Positions 1 through 5,843 of a DNA stretch of 6,045 nt are shown piece by piece. The DNA is taken from positions 1 to 6,045 of the forward strand of contig VGPQ01000093.1 in the NCBI GenBank assembly GCA_016882555.1. The letters are read 5' to 3'. The notes below the pieces were generated by a model, which saw nothing but the letters and a program-made list of their open reading frames with translations, was not told the origin of the DNA and ran no database searches. The position numbers and the translations under genes were made by a program. The first letter of the stretch is position 1. Each line of letters begins with the position of its first letter. Source of the DNA: Cyanobacteria bacterium M_surface_7_m2_040 (GTDB lineage Bacteria > Cyanobacteriota > Cyanobacteriia > PCC-6307 > Cyanobiaceae).

Positions 1-287
1 AGGCCGAGGCCCTGCGACAGGTGTGGTGGCAGCAGAGCACCACCCTGGGCCTGCGCGAGAGCCTGCAGCAGCGCTGGACCCTGCAGCGGCGCCAGTGGCA
101 GCTGGCCACGCCCCTGGGCCGCGTTGGCGTCAAGCAGGCGCTGCTGCCCGATGGCAGCAGCCGCAGCAAACTGGAGCACGACGACCTGGCGACCCTGGCC
201 CAGCAGCACGGCCTCCCCCTGGCCCAGGTGCGTGCTGTGGCCCTGGCTGCCCTTCAGGCTGGTGCTGATGGCCATGGCGATGCTTGA
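1..287 (+). CDS. larC: LarC C-terminal part (nickel-pincer cofactor nickel insertase), 5'-truncated by window edge
   Basis: Only the last 94 residues are present; the reading frame enters at base 3 and stops with TGA at 285-287. LarC (DUF111 family) inserts nickel into the pyridinium bis-thiocarboxylate mononucleotide to make the nickel-pincer cofactor of lactate racemase-type enzymes; it is cytoplasmic and uses CTP. The visible segment has the conserved C-terminal landmarks of the family in the right order: a TTLGLRE motif, then an arginine-rich strand, a 'TPLGRVGVK' strand (the family's T-x-x-G-x-V-x-VK), and a 'KLEHDDLATLAQQHGLPLAQV' helix matching the family pattern K-x-E-x-x-D-x-x-x-L-A-x-x-x-G-x-P-L. 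Full-length LarC is about 400 residues, so roughly three quarters lie upstream. No larA, larB or larE is in the window, so the enzyme served is unknown. The gene overlaps the next one, which suggests translational coupling. Confidence 0.82.
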   Translation, partial: AEALRQVWWQQSTTLGLRESLQQRWTLQRRQWQLATPLGRVGVKQALLPDGSSRSKLEHDDLATLAQQHGLPLAQVRAVALAALQAGADGHGDA

Positions 288-1272
288 TCGGCTGCTGCGG
301 GTGCTGCGCCGCGGCGCCGCTGCCGCGGGCGCCTGGGTGCCCGCCGGCGTCGCCCGCTGGATCACGCTGCTGAGCGTCGGTTTTCTGTTGGCGGCCCTGC
401 TGGGCCATGGCGCTCAGGTGCTGGCGCTGGCCCCCGACGCCCAGGGCTGGCTGTGGCTGCTGCTGGGTGTTGGGGTCAGCCTGCTCAGCCTGCTGGGCAG
501 CGGTCTGCTGTGGGGGATGGTGCTGCGCTGGCTGGGCCAGCGGGTGGCCTGGCAACCGCTGCTGCTGGCCTACCTGGCCAGCAACGCGCGCAAGTATCTG
601 CCTGGCGGCATCTGGCATCTGGCCAGCCGGGTGCAGCTGTTGCGCCACAGCACGCCACTGACCCCGACGCCACTGACCACACAGCCGTTGAGCGACTCCC
701 TGGCCCTGGTCGGCGTGCTGCTCGATCCGTTGGTGGCGGCTGCGGCGGCCCTGGCCCTGGTGGTGTGGGGCGGCCTGCAGGGGGGGCTGGCGCTGCTGGC
801 CCTGGTACCGCTGGTGCTGTTGCATCCGCGCTGGCTGGCGCCCGGCCTGGCCTGGCTCGAGCGGCGCAAGGCCGCCGCCTTGGGTGTGCCTGTGCCCGAT
901 CAGCTGCCGGCCCTGCCGCAGCACTATCCCTGGCAGCCCCTGTTGGCTGGGCTGGGCTTTGTGCTGCTGCGCTTTGGGGGGTTTGCCTGCTGCGTGATGG
1001 CCCTCGATCTGCCGGCGGCCCTTGGCTGGGGGGGCTGGCTGCCCGGCTTTGCGCTCGCCTGGACCGCCGGCCTGGTGGTGCCTGGAGCCCCGGCCGGTCT
1101 GGGGGTGTTTGAGGTGGTGCTGCTGCTGCGCCTTGGCGTGGTGCTGCCGGAAGCGCCGCTGCTGGCGCTGGCGATCAGCTACCGCCTGGTCACCAGCGCG
1201 GCCGATGCCCTGGCGGCGCTCACGGCCGCCGCCGACCAGCGCGGCGCAGGCCTGGCCCGGCTTCGCAATTGA
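268..1272 (+). CDS. Multi-pass membrane protein, lysylphosphatidylglycerol synthase TM region / UPF0104 family
   Basis: A 334-aa, very hydrophobic protein rich in Leu, Ala and Gly with about seven or eight probable membrane segments (roughly residues 31-50, 60-88, 143-168, 172-187, 225-246, 256-273, 280-293 and 295-305). Two landmarks support the family (Pfam LPG_synthase_TM, YbhN/UPF0104): 'NARKYLPGGIWHLASR' at 106-121, matching the N-x-x-x-x-x-P-G-G-x-x-x-x-x-x-R signature, and 'PGAPAGLGVFEVVLLL' at 272-287, matching the late P-x-G-x-G-x-x-E motif. In MprF this region flips lysyl-phosphatidylglycerol, but no aminoacyl-transferase domain follows here. A lipid or isoprenoid-lipid transport role is therefore only a family-based guess. 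In-frame ATGs occur at 268, 274 and 280, and none has a clear Shine-Dalgarno site. I chose 268; 280 would give 330 aa. Any of them overlaps the larC end by 8-20 bp, so the two are probably co-transcribed. Confidence 0.78.
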   Translation: MAMAMLDRLLRVLRRGAAAAGAWVPAGVARWITLLSVGFLLAALLGHGAQVLALAPDAQGWLWLLLGVGVSLLSLLGSGLLWGMVLRWLGQRVAWQPLLLAYLASNARKYLPGGIWHLASRVQLLRHSTPLTPTPLTTQPLSDSLALVGVLLDPLVAAAAALALVVWGGLQGGLALLALVPLVLLHPRWLAPGLAWLERRKAAALGVPVPDQLPALPQHYPWQPLLAGLGFVLLRFGGFACCVMALDLPAALGWGGWLPGFALAWTAGLVVPGAPAGLGVFEVVLLLRLGVVLPEAPLLALAISYRLVTSAADALAALTAAADQRGAGLARLRN

Positions 1273-1274
1273 AC

Positions 1275-1293
1275 CTATTGTTGAGAACAACAG
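1275..1293. promoter_or_regulatory. 19-bp near-palindrome between the membrane protein and the Fur gene; possible operator
   Basis: CTATTGTTGAGAACAACAG reads as an inverted repeat with a perfect core TTGTT-GAG-AACAA at 1278-1290 and two further matching pairs outside one mismatch. It is AT-richer than its surroundings, has the 19-bp length typical of a Fur box, and ends 9 bp before the GTG start of the Fur-family gene. It is therefore a candidate autoregulatory site. It does not closely match the classical GATAATGATAATCATTATC consensus, so binding by Fur is an inference. No convincing -35/-10 pair is visible in the 30-bp gap. Confidence 0.4.
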
Positions 1294-1302
1294 CAGGTCT
1301 CC

Positions 1303-1782
1303 GTGCCGGTCTCGCCCCCCAGTGCTGCCGGCGTTGCGGCAACCAGCGACGGCCTGCGCACAACGCTGCATGACCGCGGCCAGCGTCTCACGCCCCAGCG
1401 GCAACGGGTGCTGCAGCTGTTCGAGCGCATTGGTGAGGGCAGTCACCTGAGCGCCGAGGAGGTGCACCAGCGGCTGCTGCGCAGTGAGGAGCGGGTCTCC
1501 CTGGCCACGGTGTACCGCACCCTGCGTCTGCTCAGTTCGATGGGCCTGCTGCAGGAGCTGGAGCTGCCCGAGGGTGGCCGCCGCTTCGAGCTGGCCAGTG
1601 ACGCCCACCGCGACCATCACCACCTGGTGTGTGTGCGCTGCGGCCACACCGAAGAGTTCGAGAGCACCGCGGTGTTGCAGGCCGGTGCCCTCGCCGCCGG
1701 CAGCCACGGCTTCCGGTTGCTCGAATGCGTGCTCAATGTGCGGGCGCTCTGCCCCCGCTGCAGCGCCGCCGAGCAGGTCTGA
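1303..1782 (+). CDS. Fur-family metal-responsive transcriptional regulator, probably FurA-like
   Basis: A 159-aa protein of normal Fur length. Residues about 17-85 form the winged helix, with 'RGQRLTPQRQRVLQLF' at 25-40, 'HLSAEEVHQRL' at 48-58 and recognition helix 'SLATVYRTLRLL' at 66-77. The C-terminal dimerisation and metal domain shows the histidine cluster HRDHHH at 102-107 and two structural-zinc CxxC pairs, C110/C113 and C150/C153. C142 lies in an LLECxL segment resembling LLDCQL of cyanobacterial FurA. At the 'FEL' position (E97) there is Glu as in Fur, whereas PerR of Bacillus subtilis has Asp there, so Fur is favoured over PerR. Zur is not excluded. Fur with Fe(II) binds Fur boxes and represses iron-uptake genes. 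The start is a GTG with an AGG 5 bp upstream (1295-1297). An upstream palindrome suggests autoregulation, and the gap to the previous gene is only 30 bp. Confidence 0.9.
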   Translation: MPVSPPSAAGVAATSDGLRTTLHDRGQRLTPQRQRVLQLFERIGEGSHLSAEEVHQRLLRSEERVSLATVYRTLRLLSSMGLLQELELPEGGRRFELASDAHRDHHHLVCVRCGHTEEFESTAVLQAGALAAGSHGFRLLECVLNVRALCPRCSAAEQV

Positions 1783-1950
1783 GCGCACCCCTGTCAGGGT
1801 TCGGCCATCCGGCCTCGGCTGGCGGGCTCAAATCCCCTCATAATCCGCGCACCACGCCGCGGCATCACCAGATGTTGGTCTGCACCGGGCCTGTCCCGAT
1901 CGGCTGGAGGGGTGGCTGTTGACCCCGTAGCTCGACCCGTAGCTCGACCC
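1783..1950. other. Intergenic region between the Fur gene and the glycosyltransferase
   Basis: These 168 bp hold two short hairpin-capable stretches just after the Fur stop: a CCCTG-T-CAGGG palindrome at 1789-1799, and GGCC-ATCC-GGCC at 1803-1814. Neither is followed by a T-run, so they do not make a convincing intrinsic terminator. A CATAAT at 1839-1844 could be a -10 element for the glycosyltransferase operon, but no good -35 lies 16-18 bp upstream. A purine-rich GGAGG sits at 1906-1910, and a 12-bp tandem duplication fills the last 24 bp. This is the likeliest place for the promoter of the two sugar genes. Confidence 0.4.
1927..1950. repeat. 12-bp perfect tandem duplication directly before the glycosyltransferase ATG
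   Basis: GTAGCTCGACCC occurs twice head to tail (1927-1938 and 1939-1950) with no mismatch. The bases just before it end in ACCCC, like the unit's own end. The second copy abuts the ATG at 1951. The repeat sits between a GGAGG at 1906-1910 and that ATG, leaving 40 bp between them, so copy-number change would alter this distance. If translation began at the in-frame GTG at 1912, the repeat would encode VARPVARP. Confidence 0.9.
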
Positions 1951-3024
1951 ATGCGCATCGCCCAGATCTCTCCCCTGCACGAAAGCGTTCCGCCGCTGCG
2001 CTACGGCGGCACCGAGCGGGTGGTGCATTACCTGACCGAGGAGCTGGTGCGGCGCGGGCATGAGGTGGTGCTGTTCGCCAGCGGCGATTCCCGCACCAGT
2101 GCCGAGCTCTACCCCTGCGTGCCCGAGGCGTTGCGCCTGGCCGGCTACACCGGCGATCCCTCCATTCATGAGGTGATCCAGCTCGACCAGGTGGTGGCGG
2201 AGCTCGATCGCTTCGACATCCTGCATTTCCACACCGGCCACTTCCATTTCCCCCTGGCCAGTCGCCTGCCGGTTCCCTTCCTCAACACCCTGCACGGGCC
2301 GCTCTCAGCCCCGGAGCAGCGGGATCTGTATCGGCGCTTTCAGGCCGTGCCCCTGGTGTCGATTTCCGATGCCCAGCGGTTGCCGGTGCCTGAAGCCCAT
2401 TGGCTCGGCACCGTGTACCACGGTCTGCCGCTGGATCTCTACCGCTTCGAGCCATCACCTCAGGATTACCTCGCCTTCATCGGCCGGGTGTCGCCCGAGA
2501 AGCGCCTCGATCGGGCGATTGAGATCGCCACGGCCGTGGGCCTGCCGCTCAAGGTGGCGGCCAAGATCGATCGCGCCGACAACGCCTACTACCGCGAGGT
2601 GATCGAGCCGATGCTGCAGGGCAATCCCCTGGTGGAGTTCATCGGTGAGGTCGATGATGCCGGCAAGCAGGAGCTGCTGGGCAACGCCCTGGCCCTGCTG
2701 TTCCCGATCGACTGGCCCGAGCCCTTCGGTCTGGTGATGATCGAAGCCAACGCCTGCGGCACGCCGGTGGTGGCCTGGCGCAACGGCTCCACCCCCGAGG
2801 TGATCGAGGAGGGGATCAACGGCACCCTGGTCGAGTCGATCGACGAGGCGATCGAGGCGGTGCGCCACATCGAGGGGCTGGAGCGCGAGCGGGTGCGGGC
2901 CAATTTTGAGGTGCGGTTCAGTGCCGCCCGCCAGGCCGAAGACTACGAACACCTCTACCACCATCTGATTCAGGCGCGCCGCAGCCAGACTCAGGTGGTC
3001 GTGCCGACGCTGCATGCCGCATGA
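1951..3024 (+). CDS. GT4-family glycosyltransferase (GT-B fold)
   Basis: A 357-aa retaining, nucleotide-sugar-dependent glycosyltransferase. The N-terminal Rossmann half opens with 'MRIAQISPLHESVPPLRYGG' and continues TERVV, the family's Y-G-G-T-E motif, with 'ELVRRGHEVVLFASGDS' at 31-47. The C-terminal half starts near residue 173 and carries 'FIGRVSPEKR' (176-185), the donor-phosphate-binding loop. It also has the E-x7-E donor site in 'EPFGLVMIEANACGTPVVA' (E257 and E265). Substrates cannot be read from sequence. There are no membrane segments or signal peptide, so it is probably cytoplasmic. I chose ATG 1951 because family members start with M-R-I-A-Q. An in-frame GTG at 1912 is possible, but the GGAGG is only 1 bp from it, too close for normal use. 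ATG 1951 itself has no near Shine-Dalgarno site. The 3' end overlaps the next gene by 11 bp, indicating translational coupling with the glycosidase-like protein. Confidence 0.88.
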   Translation: MRIAQISPLHESVPPLRYGGTERVVHYLTEELVRRGHEVVLFASGDSRTSAELYPCVPEALRLAGYTGDPSIHEVIQLDQVVAELDRFDILHFHTGHFHFPLASRLPVPFLNTLHGPLSAPEQRDLYRRFQAVPLVSISDAQRLPVPEAHWLGTVYHGLPLDLYRFEPSPQDYLAFIGRVSPEKRLDRAIEIATAVGLPLKVAAKIDRADNAYYREVIEPMLQGNPLVEFIGEVDDAGKQELLGNALALLFPIDWPEPFGLVMIEANACGTPVVAWRNGSTPEVIEEGINGTLVESIDEAIEAVRHIEGLERERVRANFEVRFSAARQAEDYEHLYHHLIQARRSQTQVVVPTLHAA

Positions 3025-5140
3025 CCAGCTCCCCCCGTTCGTGCTCAAGGACGGGGAAACCTTTGCCATGCTCGATGGCCGCGGCGAGATCTGCCCGGAA
3101 AGCCATCCCGATTCCGGCATCTTTCACCGCGGCACCCGCCATCTGAGTCGCCTGCAGCTGCTGCTGTGGGGCCAGTCGGGGGCGGTGCTGAGCTCCACCG
3201 AGCGCGGTGAGATGGGCGTCCATGTGAGCCATCTCACCAACGACTCCAGCGCCGAGGGTCCGCGCCAGGGGGTGGTGCATCTCGAGCGCAGCACGGTGCT
3301 GACGCCAAGCTCCTGCCTGCAGGAGCTCAGCTTCACCAACTACGGCGAGACGGTGCTGCAGATGCCGCTGTGTTTTCGCTGCGATGCCGACTTCCGCGAC
3401 ATCTTCGAGGTGCGCGGCATTCAGCGCCGGCAGCGGGGCCAGACGGTGCTCAGCTGCAGCAGCGACGCGCTCGAGTGGCGCTACCGGGGCCTTGACCGCT
3501 GCGAGCGCCGCACGGTGGTGCGGCTCAGCGCCCCGGTGCAGGAGGTGGGCGATGACCATCTCAGCCTGTGCGTGGAGCTGCCACCCCGGCAACCGTTGCG
3601 GCTGGTGCTGGAGCTGCAGTTTGTCCAGGACGATCCGCTGGTCGATGCCACACCCCCCGAAGAGGCCTTCAACACCGCCCTGACGGGCACGGTTGCCCGC
3701 TTTCGCGAGGCGCGCCGCCGCTCGGCCCTGATCAGCAGCGACAACCCCGCCTTCAACGCCTGGCTGGCCCGCTCCTATTCCGATGTGCACCTGCTCTCCA
3801 GCGAGCTGGAGCATGGGCTCTACCCCTATGCCGGGGTGCCCTGGTTCAGCTGCCCGTTTGGCCGCGACGGCCTGATCACGGCACGGCAGATGCTGCTGGT
3901 GGAGCCGCGGCTGGCCCGGGGCGTGCTCGGCTTCCTGGCCGATCAGCAGGCCCGCGAGGTCGATCCGGCCCGCGACGCCCAGCCCGGCAAGATCCTGCAC
4001 GAGGCCCGCTACGGCGAGATGGCGGCCCTCGGCGAGGTGCCGTTTGCTCGCTACTACGGCACGGTCGATGCGTCGCCGCTGTTTGTGATCCTGGCGGCCG
4101 ACTATTTGGCCCGCAGCGGCGACAACGCCTTCATCCAGTCGTTGTTGCCGGCGCTGGAGGCGACCATGGCCTGGATGCAGCAGGCCCAGGCCGGCAGCGT
4201 CGATGGCTTTCTGCGGTATCAGTGCGCGGCCCAGGGCGGCCTGCGCAACCAGGGCTGGAAGGATTCCGACGATGCCGTGCACCACAGCGACGGTCGCCTG
4301 GCGGAAGGCTCGATCGCCCTGTGCGAGGTGCAGGCCTACAGCTACGGCGCCCATCGCGCCATGGCGGCGATCCTGCGGCGTTGCGGTCGCCTGGAGCAGG
4401 CCGAAGTCCTGCTCAGCGAGGCCGAGGCCTTGCGCCAGCGGTTCCATGCTGCCTTCTGGTGCGCCTCGATCGGCACCTACGCCATGGCCATCGACGGTGA
4501 AGGGCAGCCCTGCGCGGTGCGCAGCTCGAATGCGGGCCATTGCCTCTGGACCGGCATTGCCACCCCCGAGGCGGCGGCGTCGATTGCGCGCCAGTTGCTG
4601 GCCCCCAGCAGCTTCAACGGCTGGGGGGTGCGCACCCTCGATGAGCGCGAGGCCCGCTACAACCCGATGAGCTACCACAACGGCTCGATCTGGCCCCATG
4701 ACAACGCCCTGATCGCCTTGGGTCTGGCGCGCTACGGCTACCGCCAGGAGGCGATGCGCATTCTCACCGGGCTGTTTGACACCGCCCGGGCGATGCCAAT
4801 GCTGCGGCTGCCTGAGCTGTTCTGCGGCTTCCCCCGCCGCGAAGATGAGGGCCCTACCCATTACCCGGTGGCCTGCAGCCCCCAGGCCTGGGCCAGCGGC
4901 AGCGTGTTTGCACTGCTGGAGGCGGTCACGGGCATGGCGATCGGCAAGGCCGATGCCACCGGCCGCGTGCAGGTGCACCTGCGCCATCCGGTGCTGCCCC
5001 GACGCATCAACGTGCTCGAGGTCAGCGGCCTGCGCCTGGGCGATGAGGAGATCGACCTGCAGCTGCACCGCGGTGACCACGACGTGGGGGTGCTGGTGCG
5101 CCGGCGCACCAGCGGCGTCGATGTGCTGATCAGCAAGTAG
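3014..5140 (+). CDS. Amylo-alpha-1,6-glucosidase / glycogen debranching-like protein (GDE_N_bis + (alpha/alpha)6 barrel)
   Basis: A 708-aa protein of the group often named 'glycogen debranching N-terminal domain-containing'. Residues about 8-200 form the beta-rich N-terminal domain: FVLKDGETFAMLDGRG, then SGIFHRGTRHLSRLQL at 34-49. Residues about 240-640 form the alpha/alpha barrel glycosidase region. Landmarks are 'PYAGVPWFSCPFGRDGLIT' (271-289), 'YYGTVDASPLFV' (347-358), 'GWKDSDDAV' (414-422), 'YNPMSYHNGSIWPHDNAL' (549-566), LPELFCGF (599-606) and 'YPVACSPQAWASGS' (617-630). Acidic residues D285, D418/D420 and E601 are the natural candidates for catalytic or sugar-contacting roles, by analogy with related barrels. 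No signal peptide is seen. It probably hydrolyses an alpha-glycosidic bond in glycogen or a small glycoside; the real substrate is unknown because many relatives are not true debranching enzymes. The start at 3014 overlaps the glycosyltransferase by 11 bp and gives a complete N-terminal domain. Confidence 0.85.
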   Translation: MPHDQLPPFVLKDGETFAMLDGRGEICPESHPDSGIFHRGTRHLSRLQLLLWGQSGAVLSSTERGEMGVHVSHLTNDSSAEGPRQGVVHLERSTVLTPSSCLQELSFTNYGETVLQMPLCFRCDADFRDIFEVRGIQRRQRGQTVLSCSSDALEWRYRGLDRCERRTVVRLSAPVQEVGDDHLSLCVELPPRQPLRLVLELQFVQDDPLVDATPPEEAFNTALTGTVARFREARRRSALISSDNPAFNAWLARSYSDVHLLSSELEHGLYPYAGVPWFSCPFGRDGLITARQMLLVEPRLARGVLGFLADQQAREVDPARDAQPGKILHEARYGEMAALGEVPFARYYGTVDASPLFVILAADYLARSGDNAFIQSLLPALEATMAWMQQAQAGSVDGFLRYQCAAQGGLRNQGWKDSDDAVHHSDGRLAEGSIALCEVQAYSYGAHRAMAAILRRCGRLEQAEVLLSEAEALRQRFHAAFWCASIGTYAMAIDGEGQPCAVRSSNAGHCLWTGIATPEAAASIARQLLAPSSFNGWGVRTLDEREARYNPMSYHNGSIWPHDNALIALGLARYGYRQEAMRILTGLFDTARAMPMLRLPELFCGFPRREDEGPTHYPVACSPQAWASGSVFALLEAVTGMAIGKADATGRVQVHLRHPVLPRRINVLEVSGLRLGDEEIDLQLHRGDHDVGVLVRRRTSGVDVLISK

Positions 5141-5159
5141 GGCGTTCGCAAATCCAGTT

Positions 5160-5180
5160 GTTATTGAGAATCGCTTGCAA
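5160..5180 (-). promoter_or_regulatory. Fur-box-like operator, copy 1 (inverted), upstream of the CRP-family gene
   Basis: Read on the - strand, the element is TTGCAA-GCGAT-TCTCAA followed by TAAC. It matches copy 2 (read on the + strand) at 16 of 21 positions. On the + strand it contains TTATTGAGAATC, resembling the TGAGAAT half of known Fur boxes. Its TTGCAA coincides with the best -35 candidate of the downstream gene, a usual position for a repressor site. Fur is the suggested binder on the basis of motif shape only. Confidence 0.5.
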
Positions 5181-5204
5181 AAGGGCGGGGTTCTTGTTTA
5201 GGTT
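5175..5204 (+). promoter_or_regulatory. Candidate sigma-70-type promoter of the CRP-family gene
   Basis: TTGCAA at 5175-5180 and TAGGTT at 5199-5204 are separated by 18 bp and would place transcription start near 5211, about 25 bp before the ATG at 5236. The -35 lies inside operator copy 1, while the -10 end and the start site lie in operator copy 2. The -10 is weak, fitting a promoter that is controlled rather than constitutive. Confidence 0.4.
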
Positions 5205-5223
5205 GCGAGTCATTCGCAATAAG
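5203..5223 (+). promoter_or_regulatory. Fur-box-like operator, copy 2, with perfect TTGCGA-N5-TCGCAA inverted repeat
   Basis: TTGCGA-GTCAT-TCGCAA (5203-5219) is a perfect 6-bp inverted repeat with a 5-bp spacer, followed by TAAG. On the other strand it can be read as a 7-1-7 site, TGCGAAT-G-ACTCGCA, with six of seven half-site positions symmetric, like Fur recognition sites. It overlaps the expected transcription start and ends 12 bp before the ATG. Copy 1 lies in the opposite orientation about 43 bp away centre to centre, close to four helical turns. Confidence 0.55.
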
Positions 5224-5235
5224 TGCCTGTTCGCC

Positions 5236-5838
5236 ATGGTGGCTTCCTTGCTTCAGGCTCCGCCCCGGCTGTTGGCCCCCGTGCGTCTGCCGGTGGGTCA
5301 GTCGGTGCTGCTGGATCCGGGCCTGCGCCCTGCCGGCAGCTGCATTGAGGTGATCGACGGTGTGGCCCGGGTCTATTGCCCCTGCGAGGAGACCGAGGGC
5401 ATGACCCTGGCCTTTTTGCAGCCGGGTGATCAGCTCTGCACCGATCGCCTCTGCAGCGACGGTGTGTGCGTCGAGGCGCTCACGCCCCTGGCCTTTCGCG
5501 CCGATGCCACGCCGCACGCCGGTGAGGGGTTTGACCCCGTCAACGAATGGACCCTGCAGTTGCTGCGCATCCGCCACCTGGGCCAGGCCGAGCAGCGCCT
5601 GCACGCCCTGCTGGCCCTGCTGGTGAACCGCCTGGGCCGCCGCTGCGGCGCCTGGTGCGATCTGCCCTTCCGCCTCACCCATGAGCGCATCGGCGAGCTG
5701 ATCGGCACCACCCGGGTCACCACCACGCGCATGATGTCCCGCATCCGCCAGGCGCAGCTGCTCGAGGTGCCCAGCGGAGAGCCCGGCCTGCGTCTGGCAC
5801 CGGTGTGGGTGGAGAAGGCCCCCCTTGCTGTGGCCTGA
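5236..5838 (+). CDS. CRP/FNR-family transcriptional regulator, cysteine-rich, possibly IdiB-like
   Basis: A 200-aa protein. Residues about 10-95 form a shortened cyclic-nucleotide-type beta-roll with 'GMTLAFLQPGDQLCTDRLC' at 55-73. A dimerisation helix spans about 100-133. The winged helix-turn-helix at 146-178 reads 'RLTHERIGELIGTTRVTTTR' and continues MMSRIRQAQLLEV, the classical CRP/NtcA-type recognition segment. The cAMP-binding phosphate cassette is not evident, so the effector is unknown. Eight cysteines (36, 48, 50, 68, 73, 78, 137, 141), six of them in the sensory half, are unusual for a CRP protein. Cyanobacterial IdiB, an iron-limitation activator, is of this family. The Fur-box-like operators in front of this gene make an IdiB-like role reasonable but unproven. 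The frame is open upstream to 5158, but that would translate both operators, so the ATG at 5236 is chosen. It has no clear Shine-Dalgarno site. Confidence 0.85.
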   Translation: MVASLLQAPPRLLAPVRLPVGQSVLLDPGLRPAGSCIEVIDGVARVYCPCEETEGMTLAFLQPGDQLCTDRLCSDGVCVEALTPLAFRADATPHAGEGFDPVNEWTLQLLRIRHLGQAEQRLHALLALLVNRLGRRCGAWCDLPFRLTHERIGELIGTTRVTTTRMMSRIRQAQLLEVPSGEPGLRLAPVWVEKAPLAVA

Positions 5839-5843
5839 GAGCG

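Noticed and set aside
130..1788. Long open frame of 552 codons on the - strand.
   Set aside because: It runs antisense through three genes with strong family motifs, is low-complexity (Gln, His, Gly, Arg rich), and is the usual shadow of GC-rich codon use.
1787..1814. Intrinsic terminator after the Fur gene.
   Set aside because: The two hairpins are short (about four pairs each) and no T-run follows on the + strand.
1821..1857. A stretch that resembles the T-arm and CCA end of a tRNA (GGGCTCAAATCCC ... CACCA).
   Set aside because: The T-stem does not pair over five bases, position 54 would be C, and no matching acceptor, D-arm or anticodon arm is found upstream.
3568..4500. Second + strand open frame of 310 codons inside the debranching-like gene.
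   Set aside because: It is an out-of-frame overlap with Arg/Ala/Gly-rich low-complexity product and no motif; the main frame is clearly the coding one.
2918..5080. Long open frame of 720 codons on the - strand, antisense to the debranching-like gene.
   Set aside because: The + strand frame has clear conserved glycosidase motifs; the antisense product is Ala/Gln/His/Arg-rich without a recognisable domain, so it is a GC-driven shadow.
5158..5235. N-terminal extension of the CRP-family protein from a TTG at 5158.
   Set aside because: It would translate through both palindromic operators and the likely promoter; the family-like protein begins at ATG 5236.
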